Assembly (NCBI GenBank): GCA_029782135.1
Contig: JAKOVI010000052.1
Coordinates: 1 to 45,227, forward strand
Reading direction: 5' to 3'
DNA: 45,227 bases
From: Bacillota bacterium
Lineage (GTDB): Bacteria > Bacillota > UBA4882 > UBA10575
Shown: in pieces, positions 1 to 8,396 of the stretch
Numbering within the stretch: the stretch's first letter is position 1
Layout of the letters: each line of letters begins with the position of its first letter
Notes under the pieces: model-generated
Told to the model about the DNA's origin: nothing
What the model saw: the letters and a program-made list of their open reading frames with translations, nothing else
Databases searched by the model: none
Made by a program: the position numbers and the translations under genes

Positions 1-241
1 CTTTGACTTCAAAGGTTCCTTCTTTCCCGGCAAACAGCAAAAGCTGTGGCGTGGGATGGGAATGCATTTCGCAAGTGGGGTTGACTTTGGGGAGTTCTGT
101 CCGGTAAAAGACATCAACGGAGACCGTGGCTTCGGGGACCAATTCTTTGTTCATGAAGATGTGGAAGGGTTCGTCCGGCTTGGCGTGATAAAGGTAGTCA
201 AAAATTTCTTTGGGTTGGCTGATCACATACTTTTCGTACAA
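1..241 (-). CDS. Cupin-like protein, N-terminal part (cut by window edge)
   Basis: Partial minus-strand gene running off the left edge, with about 80 codons visible. I chose the TTG start at 241 because a strong AAAGGAGG lies 8 nt upstream. The protein contains NKELVPEA, SVDVFYRTELPKVNP and then a histidine-rich strand (EMHSHPTPQLLLF), which resembles the HxH metal site of cupin-fold proteins. No function can be given. The same frame stays open far upstream, with an ATG at 331 that has no good ribosome site, so a longer N-terminus is possible. The forward-strand reading of this stretch is its antisense shadow. Confidence 0.55.
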   Translation of the reverse strand, partial: MYEKYVISQPKEIFDYLYHAKPDEPFHIFMNKELVPEATVSVDVFYRTELPKVNPTCEMHSHPTPQLLLFAGKEGTFEVK

Positions 242-429
242 GAAGGCTTCCTCCTTTCCTGGGTTATATTCTTTGCAATAATGCGTATTTATTTCTTGTC
301 GTTCGCTGCCAATTCCTTCTACCCAATTCATAGGACTGTAATCCAGGCGCAGCAACAGCAGGTTTTGATTACAACATGGCTGATTACCACAAAACAGTTC
401 AACACGAAAAGGGGCAGATGATGATGGGT

Positions 430-470
430 AAAAAAAAGTTAGTTGCCGTTGGCGGCAACTAACTTTTTTA
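430..470 (-). terminator. Strong intrinsic terminator after the lipoprotein gene
   Basis: A perfect 17-bp stem (432-448 with 453-469) closed by a four-base loop is flanked by A and T runs, so it can work in both directions. It lies about 80 nt past the stop of the minus-strand lipoprotein gene and separates it from the cupin-like gene. Nothing else was recognised between 242 and 550. Confidence 0.85.
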
Positions 471-550
471 ATTTGTTCTACATTATTAGCAGTTTATATT
501 TCAGCTTAACAGTCAAGAAGTTTTAATGTCTAATGTTTTAAGGTTTTTGA

Positions 551-1084
551 TTAGATCAAAAGTACTTTATTAAATTTGACGATCTCCGAAGTTTCATCTG
601 AGTCGTATTCGTAGTTGTTCACTACCAAAATGTTTACAATTACGGTATTCGGGTTACTTGACTCGATATAACCGTTGATTTGGATGTAATCGCCGTCATC
701 GTTGGTGGCAGCAACCATAAAGATGATATATTGTTCTCCTTCTATTTCAGTTGCCATTAAACAAATATGCTTCCATAGAACTTCTAAATCTTCTTCTTCT
801 TCTCCGGTTATAGTCATTGTCCCCGTGGTAGAACATTCCACTGATCCGCTAAAATAGTAAGCGCCGGATATTTCACTGGCTATCTCGTTGATATTTACGG
901 TAATTTGCGGACGGTCTCCCGACGCGGTGCAGCGCCAAGATGTGCCTTTAAAGGCTTCGGCATCAAAATCGACGATTACCGGATCATCATTGCCTCCGCC
1001 ATTACCTCCACCATTTCCACTCTTACTCCCTCCACAGCCGGAGAGGACCAACATGAACAGAATAAAGATTACCAAGCCCAACAA
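551..1084 (-). CDS. Small predicted lipoprotein, unknown function
   Basis: 177 aa. The N-terminus is a hydrophobic signal segment ending in a lipobox (LVLSGC), so the mature protein should be lipid-anchored on the outer face of the membrane. A Gly/Asn-rich linker (about residues 19-34) follows, then a domain of about 140 residues rich in beta-prone stretches, with an acidic patch (EEEEDLE) near residue 95. No family is recognised. The start is a TTG. An ATG before the lipobox would leave too short a signal peptide, and there is no convincing ribosome site for the TTG, so the start is uncertain. The gene stands alone and ends near a strong terminator. Confidence 0.7.
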   Translation of the reverse strand: MLGLVIFILFMLVLSGCGGSKSGNGGGNGGGNDDPVIVDFDAEAFKGTSWRCTASGDRPQITVNINEIASEISGAYYFSGSVECSTTGTMTITGEEEEDLEVLWKHICLMATEIEGEQYIIFMVAATNDDGDYIQINGYIESSNPNTVIVNILVVNNYEYDSDETSEIVKFNKVLLI

Positions 1085-1221
1085 GGTATTATTTAAATCA
1101 TACTACCCCTTTCTAAACAAATTCTAAACATGTCCCAAAATGGAAAGTTGAAGACAGACCATTTTTTGTCTACTCTATGAGGAAAGAGGGGGAATTGAGG
1201 TTGACGCGGGGGAATTGGCTT

Positions 1222-1536
1222 TTAATTTTCAAATGGGTCCCACAGGTGTTTTTCCAGATCGATGCGCCCGTCCGGGGTAAAGGTGACGCCTTCGGTCTCC
1301 AGTAACATCCGTTGTTCGCCGGGGCCGAAAAGGTAGCCGGGGCCCATTGTTCCCGCCTGGTTGACGACCCGGTGGCAGGGGAGGTTCAGCGCGCGGGGGG
1401 CTTTATGCATCGCCCAACCGACGACCCGGGCGTTGCGCGGCTCGCCCAGGAGCGCCGCAATCTGGCCGTAGGTGGCGACTTTCCCTTCCGGTATTTGGGC
1501 AACAATTTGGTATACGCGTTGGAAAAAGCCTTTCAT
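1222..1536 (-). CDS. Short MGMT-family DNA alkyltransferase-like protein
   Basis: 104 aa from the ATG at 1536, which has GAGG 8 nt upstream. A TTG two codons earlier is less likely. The protein is essentially only the C-terminal DNA-binding/active-site domain of O6-alkylguanine-DNA alkyltransferases (PF01035): helix-turn-helix part (KVATYGQIAALLG), arginine-finger region (NARVVGWAMH) and active-site motif LPCHRVV. Stand-alone proteins of this size are often Atl types, in which the cysteine is replaced (for example by Trp). Here the cysteine is present, so methyl transfer remains possible. Likely role: recognition or repair of O6-alkylguanine in DNA. It lies downstream of the sensor kinase gene on the same strand. 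Confidence 0.85.
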   Translation of the reverse strand: MKGFFQRVYQIVAQIPEGKVATYGQIAALLGEPRNARVVGWAMHKAPRALNLPCHRVVNQAGTMGPGYLFGPGEQRMLLETEGVTFTPDGRIDLEKHLWDPFEN

Positions 1537-1624
1537 TGTCAATACCTCGATTAATTTTTAATGAGTTTCAACAATTGAGATCTCGCGTCTGCACCGCTCA
1601 TCCGTCCGGAGAGATGCGCATCTC

Positions 1625-3430
1625 TTAAGCCTTTTGTTTTATAATTGGTAAGGAAAAGCCGAAAATTGCGCCTTTCCCTTCTTCGCTCTTCACCCAAATT
1701 TGCCCTCCTGAGGAGCGCACAATTTCTTTGGCAATCGCCAGGCCGAGGCCGACGCCGCCTTCGCCGGCGGTCCGGGCTTTGTTTACTTTATAGAACCGCT
1801 CCCAAATCAATGGCTGCTCCTCTTTCGGGATTCCCGGGCCGGTATCGCATACTTCCACCGTGGCCGCGTTTTCCTGTTTCTGCAGGCGGATTAACACCTG
1901 CCCGCCCGGGGGCGTAAAGCGAACCGCATTATCCAGTAAATTTCTGATTACCTGCTCGATCCGGGCTGGATCGGCATGGACGATGAGATGATCTTGGGCA
2001 GTTTGAAAGTCAGCCGCCAGCTTAATCTTTTTCTCCCCGGCGATTGGCTGGTATTTTTCAGAGAGGGAAGCAACCAGGCTTTTGAGGCAAAAATCCTGCT
2101 TCTGCAGGGCCAGGGCACCGCGGTCCAGATGGGCGATCTCCAGCAGATCACGGACCATTTTACTTAAGCGCAGCGTCTCCTCGAGAATATTGAGCAAATA
2201 GGTCTGCTTGGTCGCTTCCTCCTCGATCACGCCATCGAGGAGCGCCTCCGTTTGTCCCCGGATGATCGTCAGCGGGGCGCGGAGTTCATGGGAGAGGTCG
2301 GCGATTAATTGTTTCCGCATCATTTCCAGGTTACGCAAGGCCGAGATATCCTGGAAAACCAGAATGATCCCCCAGAGCAGGTCTCCGTCGAGAAGCGGGG
2401 TTGCATGAACGAGGACCGTCACTTTCTCCTGGAGATTAATTTCGGCACTTTCCGAAGTTTTGTGCTCTGCCACCGTATTGATTAACCCCCGGAGGTCCGG
2501 AAAACTTTCCATTGTTAATAAATCCGGCTCGCCGCCGGCTGCCGGGTCTTGTGCGGAGCCGGTGGCCGTTACGGGCTTTAAACCCAACAGTTCCCGTGCT
2601 TTCTCATTGATAAACATGATTCTTCTTTTTTCGTCGACGGCCAAAACCCCTTCCGACAACTCCGCCAACATCCGCTCGCTTTTATGTTTCTCCCGGCGCA
2701 AAGCTTCGATGCTTTGGCCTAACCGGTGGGACATCACATTGAAAGCCTCCGCCAATTCGCCGATTTCATCGGAACGGTGGCCGACCCTGATCCGGAAGTT
2801 CCCTTCCGCCATTGCAACCGCCGCCTCTTTTAGTTTAATAATAGGGGTGGAAATGGACTGTGAGAGATAGAGGGCGACCAGGAGGGCGATCACGATCCCG
2901 ATCAAGGACGCCAAAGCAACGAGTTGCCAGAGGCCGTTAATAACCCTGCCGACAATGGTCAAGGGGGCAATTAAAAAAACGGCGCCGGTGATCTGCCCGG
3001 TCTGCGTTTTGACAGGCGTGCCGACAAAGATTGCTTCGACTTCTAAAATCGGGTTATAACCGCGCCGGACAATTGTCCGGCCGGAGATAACCTGGGAGAA
3101 ATCGGCCCGCGAGAGACGGGCCCACCGCCAGCCGAGCCCCGGGGTCATCGCCAGTCTTCTCCCGCTGGCATCCATAATGATAATCCGGGCTTCCAAATAG
3201 TTCCCGGTTACCTCGAGGATCTTCTCCGCCGTCTCCGGCGGCATTTCGCCGGTAAATAGCCCGATTACCGTCTGGCCGAGTTGTTGACCCTTCCGCACCA
3301 GTTCCCGCTGCTTTTCGGCAAATAAGAACCGGCGGGCCGCCGCCGCAAAAAAAAGCCCCAGAATCAGGGTGGCGACCAGGATGATGACGATATAGGAAGC
3401 AGTTAATTTTACTCCGATTTTATTCTTCAT
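1625..3430 (-). CDS. Sensor histidine kinase (Cache-like sensor, HAMP, PAS, HisKA, HATPase)
   Basis: 601 aa membrane kinase. Order seen: TM1 (about 10-30), an extracytoplasmic sensor segment (35-155), TM2 (about 165-190), HAMP (190-240), a PAS-like domain (255-365), the H-box LIADLSHELRAP with the phospho-accepting His at 381, N-box (RNLLDNAVRFTPP, about 495-508), G1 (DTGPGIP), F-box (ERFYK) and G2 (GVGLGLAIAKEIV). This is the WalK/PhoR-type architecture. Its ATG overlaps the stop of the response regulator gene by 4 nt (ATGA), so the two are translationally coupled and form a pair. The Spy-like gene upstream suggests the signal is envelope or protein-folding stress; the actual ligand is unknown. 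Confidence 0.95.
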   Translation of the reverse strand: MKNKIGVKLTASYIVIILVATLILGLFFAAAARRFLFAEKQRELVRKGQQLGQTVIGLFTGEMPPETAEKILEVTGNYLEARIIIMDASGRRLAMTPGLGWRWARLSRADFSQVISGRTIVRRGYNPILEVEAIFVGTPVKTQTGQITGAVFLIAPLTIVGRVINGLWQLVALASLIGIVIALLVALYLSQSISTPIIKLKEAAVAMAEGNFRIRVGHRSDEIGELAEAFNVMSHRLGQSIEALRREKHKSERMLAELSEGVLAVDEKRRIMFINEKARELLGLKPVTATGSAQDPAAGGEPDLLTMESFPDLRGLINTVAEHKTSESAEINLQEKVTVLVHATPLLDGDLLWGIILVFQDISALRNLEMMRKQLIADLSHELRAPLTIIRGQTEALLDGVIEEEATKQTYLLNILEETLRLSKMVRDLLEIAHLDRGALALQKQDFCLKSLVASLSEKYQPIAGEKKIKLAADFQTAQDHLIVHADPARIEQVIRNLLDNAVRFTPPGGQVLIRLQKQENAATVEVCDTGPGIPKEEQPLIWERFYKVNKARTAGEGGVGLGLAIAKEIVRSSGGQIWVKSEEGKGAIFGFSLPIIKQKA

Positions 3431-4119
3431 CGCGGTTTTTCCTCAAAACGGTAACCGATTCCCCAAACCGTGTGCAGATACCGGTACTTGCTCTTTTCTT
3501 CAATTTTATTTCTTAACCTGGTCATATGGACATCAACCGTGCGGACATCGCCTAGGGCATCGTTTCCCCAAACGATCTCGTAGAGCAAGTCGCGGTTGAA
3601 AACACGGGAGGGACTCTTCGCCATCAGCGTTAATAAATCAAATTCTTTGGGGGTGAGGGGGATCTCCGTTTCTGCAACGAAAACTTTCCGCGCTCCGGGG
3701 TCGATGAGCAGGTCCCCATAAATTAACCGTTCCGTTTTCCCGGAAGCGTCCCATTCTTGGCGGCGTAAAGTGGCTTTGACCCGGGCGGTCAGTTCCCGGG
3801 GGCTGAAAGGTTTAATCACATAATCATCAGCGCCAATCTCCAAGCCTAAAACCCGGTCGCTTTCTTCCCCCCGGGCCGTCAGCATTATAATGGGGATATT
3901 ACTTTCCTTCCTTATTTCCCGGCAGACGAAGAAGCCATCCCCTTCCGGGATCATAATGTCCAGGATCAGAAGTGACGGTTGAAACTTGCGGAACAGCTCC
4001 AAACATTGTTTCCCGGTATAGGCAGCCTCCGTTTCGTAGCCTTCGCGCTGCAAGTAGGTGCGGATTAATTCCACTACTTTCTCTTCATCATCACAAATTA
4101 AGATCCGCGGTTTTCCCAT
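3427..4119 (-). CDS. OmpR/PhoB-family response regulator
   Basis: 230 aa. The N-terminal receiver domain has the acidic pair DD at 10-11, the phospho-acceptor Asp54 (LLILDIMIPEGDG), a Thr in LTARGEE and Lys in VIKPF. The C-terminal winged helix (about 130-228) has LTPKEFDLLTLMA and RTVDVHMTRLRNKIE, the DNA-recognition part. It is cognate to the kinase whose gene overlaps its 3' end. The Spy-like gene lies 181 nt upstream on the same strand. TATGAA direct repeats 11 bp apart in the promoter of that gene are a candidate binding site, so the system may control its own locus. Confidence 0.95.
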   Translation of the reverse strand: MGKPRILICDDEEKVVELIRTYLQREGYETEAAYTGKQCLELFRKFQPSLLILDIMIPEGDGFFVCREIRKESNIPIIMLTARGEESDRVLGLEIGADDYVIKPFSPRELTARVKATLRRQEWDASGKTERLIYGDLLIDPGARKVFVAETEIPLTPKEFDLLTLMAKSPSRVFNRDLLYEIVWGNDALGDVRTVDVHMTRLRNKIEEKSKYRYLHTVWGIGYRFEEKPR

Positions 4120-4232
4120 CTTCTTACCCCCTATTAGTTAATTGTAAACAGAAGCGGGGGAACTGTCCAGAGTAAGAGGATTCCGGCTCCCCCTTGGTAA
4201 AAGACGTCAGCGGTTGACCGGGCGTAAACAGA

Positions 4233-4262
4233 AAGCAAGAGAAGGTAATCCTCCTCTTGCTT
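4233..4262 (-). other. Hairpin between the Spy-like gene and the response regulator
   Basis: AAGCAAGAG (4233-4241) pairs with CTCTTGCTT (4254-4262), and the inner bases AGG/CCT extend the stem. It lies just after the stop of the Spy-like gene. On the minus strand only a broken T run follows (TTTCTGTTT), so it may be a partial terminator or an mRNA 3'-end stabiliser that makes the Spy-like protein more abundant than the two-component proteins. Confidence 0.5.
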
Positions 4263-4300
4263 AACTTGATTCAAGGTTCTTTTGAATGTTATGTAATACT

Positions 4301-4801
4301 TTATTCTATATCCTTCTTTTCCTTTTGCAACGGCTGCAGTGGGACCTTCCGTCCTGGCCGGGGAAACGCCGGTTGGCTGCTTTTTAATTTTTCCAACTGT
4401 TCAGGGGTGAGAATGTTTTCGAGCGCCGCGCGGGCTTGTTGGTTTTTCTTACGCAGTTCAATGCGGAGGGGAACCATCTCCGACAGTTTTTGCTGGATGG
4501 CAGTCTGATCCGGATGCTCGGCCCCCCAGAGACGGCGAAGTTCGAAATGGAGCTGTTGTAACTGGTGCCGGAGTTCTAAAGTTTCTTTTTCCAGTTGTTG
4601 TTTGATCTGAAGGATCTTTTCTTGTTGCTCCGGGGTGAGTTCCAAACCGGGGCGCTTGCCTACCCAAGCTCCCTGTCTGCCTGCAAACCTTTGGTGAATC
4701 TTCACAGCGCCGCCCGGCCCCAAGGGAGCGGCGGCAACCGTCACGGCGGCCACCAGTAGCAAGGCCATACTCACTACCAAGATGGAGACTCTTTTCCGCA
4801 T
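4301..4801 (-). CDS. Spy/CpxP-like secreted protein (LTxxQ repeats)
   Basis: 166 aa. A Sec signal peptide is seen (MRKR, hydrophobic core 7-24, then AAAPLG). The mature part is mostly helical and charged, with two LTPEQ motifs, LTPEQQEKILQIK and LTPEQLEKLKS, typical of the Spy/CpxP family. Family members are chaperone-like or metal-responsive envelope proteins and often act as stress reporters for a neighbouring two-component system. Here the gene is first in the order Spy-like, response regulator, kinase. The start ATG has AAGGAG at good distance. The C-terminal 25 residues are basic and proline-rich. Exact function in a Gram-positive-type cell is unknown. Confidence 0.85.
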   Translation of the reverse strand: MRKRVSILVVSMALLLVAAVTVAAAPLGPGGAVKIHQRFAGRQGAWVGKRPGLELTPEQQEKILQIKQQLEKETLELRHQLQQLHFELRRLWGAEHPDQTAIQQKLSEMVPLRIELRKKNQQARAALENILTPEQLEKLKSSQPAFPRPGRKVPLQPLQKEKKDIE

Positions 4802-4886
4802 GAAAACTCTCCTTTCCGTTTGGTTTTAGGGACTTTCCTGCCTGTTCTTTCCTGATCAGATGTAACAAAGTTTCGCTTCATTTAAA

Positions 4887-4920
4887 GCATAGCTGAAACT
4901 TATGAATAAAGTATGAACAA
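4887..4920 (-). promoter_or_regulatory. Candidate promoter with tandem response-regulator site
   Basis: Read on the minus strand, a TATGCT -10-like element (4892-4887) is preceded by two TTCATA units. On the plus strand these are TATGAA at 4901-4906 and 4912-4917, exactly 11 bp apart. Direct repeats at 11-bp spacing near the -35 region are the usual target layout of OmpR/PhoB-family regulators. It lies upstream of the Spy-like gene. This is an inference from spacing and context. Confidence 0.45.
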
Positions 4921-5104
4921 ACTCCCAAAAAACGCAAAACAAGAATGTAAGTAGGATTGGTGTATAGCTTATTGTTTCCAGGCCAGACGGCTTTAATAGC
5001 AAAAGGGGAAATCCCCTGCTCCTGCCCTCCATTCGTTGTCATGCCTGCGGGTTGTGGCGAATAAACTTCTTAGAGTCATAAAAAAACGGAAGGAGTGAGG
5101 GGCC

Positions 5105-5929
5105 TTGTCAGGGCAGGAACGGCGTTTGGCTTGGCAGGATACGCTATCCGGATTTCCTTTACCCGGACGGTGCGCGAAACCACGCCAGACCGGTTGTACC
5201 ATGGTGTCGGACAAAAGGTTGGGGTTGAGCGAAACCCGTGATCTGTTGGAACTGGCCGGCGACTACATTGACCTGATCAAGCTAACTTTTGGCACTTCGG
5301 CTCTTTACCCGGAAACCGTCCTTCGCGAGAAGATTCAACTGATTCGTACCTACGGCGTGGATGTTTACCCTGGGGGAACACTGTTTGAGATCGCAGTCTG
5401 GCAAGACAAGATGGAATTATTCTTTGAATGTGCAGCTGAACTAGGATTTACCGGGATCGAGATCTCCGATGGTACCATTTCCCTCAGTACTCAGGAACGG
5501 CGCCGGGCGATTCAGAGAGCAAAAGCCCTCGGGTTTAAGGTGGTTACCGAAGTCGGTAAGAAAAAAGGAGCACCCCTCTCGGTGCGGCGCATGCAACAGA
5601 TGATCACCGACGATCTGGAACAGGGGGCTGATCAAGTCATTATCGAGGGACTGGAATCCGGCAAAGACGTTGGGATTTATGCCCGGCACGGGAAGGTTAA
5701 AGAAGCGGAGATGGAGGCATTAGTGCATGAACTGCCTTCCTCGGAAACTGTGTTGCTTTGGGAGGCACCCTTGAAGAGCCAGCAGGTGAGGCTGATTAAA
5801 CGCTTCGGGCCGAACGTCAATCTCGGCAATATTGCACCGGAAGACGTCTTGACCCTTGAAGCCTTGCGCTGCGGACTGTATGGCGATACCTTGGAATTCT
5901 GCTTGGAACAGGCGGCTGGCCGGAGATGA
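5105..5929 (+). CDS. comA: Phosphosulfolactate synthase (ComA family)
   Basis: 274 aa. Family enzymes add sulfite to phosphoenolpyruvate to give (2R)-phospho-3-sulfolactate, the first step of coenzyme M synthesis in methanogens and of sulfolactate formation in Bacillus spores (YitD). Matching regions: KPRQTGCTM near the N-terminus, YIDLIKLTFGTSALYP, DVYPGGTLFEIAV, GFTGIEISDGTISL, VTEVGKKKG, the acidic stretch ITDDLEQGADQVIIEG, and FGPNVNLGNIAPEDVLTLEALR near the C-terminus. The TTG start is supported by AAGGAG 9 nt upstream and by conservation of the KPRQTG segment, which precedes the first ATG. No ComB or other pathway gene is adjacent. It is transcribed away from the Spy-like gene. Confidence 0.9.
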   Translation: MSGQERRLAWQDTLSGFPLPGRCAKPRQTGCTMVSDKRLGLSETRDLLELAGDYIDLIKLTFGTSALYPETVLREKIQLIRTYGVDVYPGGTLFEIAVWQDKMELFFECAAELGFTGIEISDGTISLSTQERRRAIQRAKALGFKVVTEVGKKKGAPLSVRRMQQMITDDLEQGADQVIIEGLESGKDVGIYARHGKVKEAEMEALVHELPSSETVLLWEAPLKSQQVRLIKRFGPNVNLGNIAPEDVLTLEALRCGLYGDTLEFCLEQAAGRR

Positions 5930-6108
5930 GAGGAAAAACTGGGAGAGGGGAGAAGGTACGAAACAGCTGCGGAAACAGTACCCGGGGAACAACGGTAGAG
6001 TGAACCAGTAATACAATAGGGGAATAATTATACTGCCAATTTGGAGGGGACAGGGAGCATTAAGCGAAATGAATAACATATATCTATCTCCTGACAACAA
6101 AGGAAGGG

Positions 6109-6537
6109 ATGGCGAAGATGAAATCGTACCGCAAAGAGCTAGTCTTTAACACAAAGAACCGGGTGGAGTTTATTAATATTACGGACCGGGTTGAGGAGGC
6201 ATTGGCGGAAAGCGGGATCAAAGAGGGACTCTGCCTGGTCAATGCGATGCATATCACGGCCAGTGTCTTCATTAACGACCATGAAAGCGGCTTATGGCAG
6301 GACTACTACCGTTGGCTGGAGAAACTGGCCCCCCATGAGCCGGTCTCCCAGTATGCGCATAACCGGACGGGGGAAGACAATGGCGATGCCCACCTCAAAA
6401 GACAGGTGATGGGACGGGAAGTGGTGGTCGCCGTTACCAATGGCCGCCTGGATTTCGGCCCGTGGGAACAGATCTTTTATGGGGAGTTTGACGGGCAGCG
6501 GCCGAAACGGGTCTTGATTAAGATCATTGGGGAGTAA
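6109..6537 (+). CDS. YjbQ family protein (UPF0047)
   Basis: 142 aa, the whole length of the family. Characteristic segments: [30 protein letters not shown], a region ending [23 protein letters not shown], and [30 protein letters not shown]. The His, Asp and Glu residues in these stretches are the conserved ones. YjbQ has been reported to have secondary thiamin-phosphate synthase activity, but its main role is unclear. The ATG at 6109 and one at 6118 share the same AAGGAAGGG region. It lies 179 nt after comA, and I saw no clear promoter or terminator in that gap. Confidence 0.9.
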   Translation: MAKMKSYRKELVFNTKNRVEFINITDRVEEALAESGIKEGLCLVNAMHITASVFINDHESGLWQDYYRWLEKLAPHEPVSQYAHNRTGEDNGDAHLKRQVMGREVVVAVTNGRLDFGPWEQIFYGEFDGQRPKRVLIKIIGE

Positions 6538-6564
6538 GATTGCCGGTGTACGGCCATTAAAAAG

Positions 6565-6606
6565 CTGGCCCGGCTCCAGACGTCTGCTGGAGCCGGGCCT
6601 TTCTTC
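6565..6606 (+). terminator. Terminator between yjbQ and the convergent chemoreceptor
   Basis: GGCCCGGCTCCA (6567-6578) pairs perfectly with TGGAGCCGGGCC (6588-6599) and is followed by TTTCTT. It ends the yjbQ transcript. On the other strand it is followed by AAAAA-rich complement and could also help to stop the chemoreceptor transcript. Confidence 0.9.
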
Positions 6607-6662
6607 ACAAAGCCCGAATGGAGCCTTCGTGGATTGTAAGCCGGATGGGAATGGTGTCTGTC

Positions 6663-8183
6663 TTAATGAGCCACTTTAAACTGGTTGACCATTTGGCGCA
6701 AATGCTCGGCTTCCTCATTGAGCAATTGGTAGGAGGATGCCAGTTCCTCGACCATTGCAGCGTTTTCCTGAGTAACCTCGTTTAATTGCCCAATCGAAGT
6801 TTGGATCTGGTGGACGGCTCGCGCTTGCACCTGCATGGTCTCAGCAACGGCGTTAATTACGGCAAAAGTCTGTTGCGTATTCTCAACGATCAGGTTAAGG
6901 GCTTCCCCGGATTTTTGTACCATGCGGTTGCCGTGGTCAACCCGTTCCAGACTTTCGGAGATTAAAGCTTCAATCTCCTTTGCTGCGGCGCCGGACCGTT
7001 TGGCGAGGTTTTGGACTTCCGCGGCGACGACGGCAAAACCATGACCATGCTCCCCGGCGCGGGCCGCTTCGACGGCCGCATTGAGTGCCAGGATGTTGGT
7101 TTGGAAGGAGATGTCATTCACCACTTTGATGATATTGGCAATCCGGTTGCTACTGGTTGAGATCTGTTCCATTGCCGCGACGGTGCCGGCAATCGCTTCT
7201 TCTCCGTCTTTGACCGCATTCAGGGTTGTCTGCGAAAAGTAATGTGCCTGTTCGGCGTTGGCGGCAACCTGTTGGATGGCGGCGCTGACTTCTTCGATGG
7301 TGGCGGATAATTCTTCGATTGAGGCGGCTTCTTCCTCGGTGCGTGCGGCCAGGTCCTCATTTCCGGCGGCAATTTGTTGCGAATTGTTTTTGATTTTCGC
7401 CACGGTATTTTGGACCAAGTTGATTAACTCCCGCTGCTGAGCCAACATTTGATTGAAACCGAGCTCCAGATGGCCAATCTCATCTTTCCTTGAGACCGGA
7501 AGCTCGGCGGTGAGGTCGCCTTGCGCGGCGCGGCTAAACGAATTTAACATCGTAGGGATTGGTCTAAGGATATAACCGGTGAAGAGCATGGCAATCAGGT
7601 TGCCGAAAGTGATACTCGCTAAAACAATCAAGCCGAACCAGAGGTTTAAATTCCTGACTAAGCGGTTGACTTGTGCTTTTTCTATACCAACAAACCACAT
7701 ACCGATGATTTTCCCGTCGGCATCGCGAAGCGGTTTGTAGCGAGTGATAAAGGTCCTGCCCACTGCCTCTGCCTCTCCGGTATAATCCCGGCCGTTGACG
7801 AGAACCGTCTCGACCACCTCCGGCGCCGCCTTGGTGCCGAGGGCTCTTGCTCCGTTTTCCAGCGTTACATTCGTCGCAACCCTGGTGTCCCCCAGGAAGA
7901 GCGTGGCGAGGGCTCCGGTCTGGTCCCTGATCCGGTCCACTACTTGCGAACGCCCGTTGATTAGGACATCACCTTTATAGAGTTCATTATTCACACGCCG
8001 CCAGGGTCCGGGGTAGGTCTCCTCCAACAATTCATAGCCCAAATTGAGTGCTGCGTTGAGTTGTTCGGTAAAACCGAAATTGACCAGTTTACCAACCTGA
8101 TAATTGACCACGAGGAAGAGGGTTAACCCGATCAGGCTTAAGAGGCTGATGATTCCAATTAAAATCTTCTGCTTTAGCTTCAT
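6663..8183 (-). CDS. Methyl-accepting chemotaxis protein with extracytoplasmic Cache-type sensor
   Basis: 506 aa. Layout: TM1 (about 7-27), a single Cache-like sensor (30-175, with GDVLINGRSQVVDRI, ATLFLGDTRVATNV and YKPLRDADGKIIGMWFVGI), TM2 (about 182-206), HAMP (205-257) and a long coiled-coil signalling domain. The hairpin tip (NDISFQTNILALNAAVEAARAG and GFAVVAAEVQNLAKRS) is the CheA/CheW contact region. It probably senses a small metabolite outside the cell and feeds the flagellar chemotaxis pathway. The ATG has AGGAG at good distance. It is a single-gene unit with no che genes nearby; a possible sigma-D promoter lies upstream. Confidence 0.95.
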   Translation of the reverse strand: MKLKQKILIGIISLLSLIGLTLFLVVNYQVGKLVNFGFTEQLNAALNLGYELLEETYPGPWRRVNNELYKGDVLINGRSQVVDRIRDQTGALATLFLGDTRVATNVTLENGARALGTKAAPEVVETVLVNGRDYTGEAEAVGRTFITRYKPLRDADGKIIGMWFVGIEKAQVNRLVRNLNLWFGLIVLASITFGNLIAMLFTGYILRPIPTMLNSFSRAAQGDLTAELPVSRKDEIGHLELGFNQMLAQQRELINLVQNTVAKIKNNSQQIAAGNEDLAARTEEEAASIEELSATIEEVSAAIQQVAANAEQAHYFSQTTLNAVKDGEEAIAGTVAAMEQISTSSNRIANIIKVVNDISFQTNILALNAAVEAARAGEHGHGFAVVAAEVQNLAKRSGAAAKEIEALISESLERVDHGNRMVQKSGEALNLIVENTQQTFAVINAVAETMQVQARAVHQIQTSIGQLNEVTQENAAMVEELASSYQLLNEEAEHLRQMVNQFKVAH

Positions 8184-8251
8184 CGTTATCTCCTACCATT
8201 TCTTTTACCTTATTTAGTTAAATAAAAAAAGATGGCAACGTTAATTTCATC

Positions 8252-8277
8252 ATCGGCATGAGACAACGAACTCTTGA
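8252..8277 (-). promoter_or_regulatory. Possible sigma-D (sigma-28) promoter of the chemoreceptor
   Basis: On the minus strand TCAA (8277-8274), a 16-nt spacer, then GCCGAT (8257-8252) followed by GA. The sigma-D consensus is TAAA, 14-16 nt, GCCGATAA. The match is partial, but the downstream gene is of the motility class that this sigma factor usually controls. Confidence 0.45.
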
Positions 8278-8396
8278 GACAGTTAATCAGCTTTTAAGAT
8301 AAGAGACTTACCTGGCCCTTTCCGCCAGTAAGGCTGTGATTGAGTGTTCTTGGGCTGTATTTTAAGACGGCCGGGCTGATCTTGTTGTGGCAAAAG

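Noticed and set aside
56-421. A forward ORF of 121 codons at the left end
   Set aside because: It is antisense to the cupin-like gene, has no ribosome site and its composition is that of a shadow frame.
4458-4868. A 136-codon minus-strand ORF overlapping the Spy-like gene
   Set aside because: Different frame of the same region; the Spy-like frame has the signal peptide, ribosome site and LTPEQ motifs.
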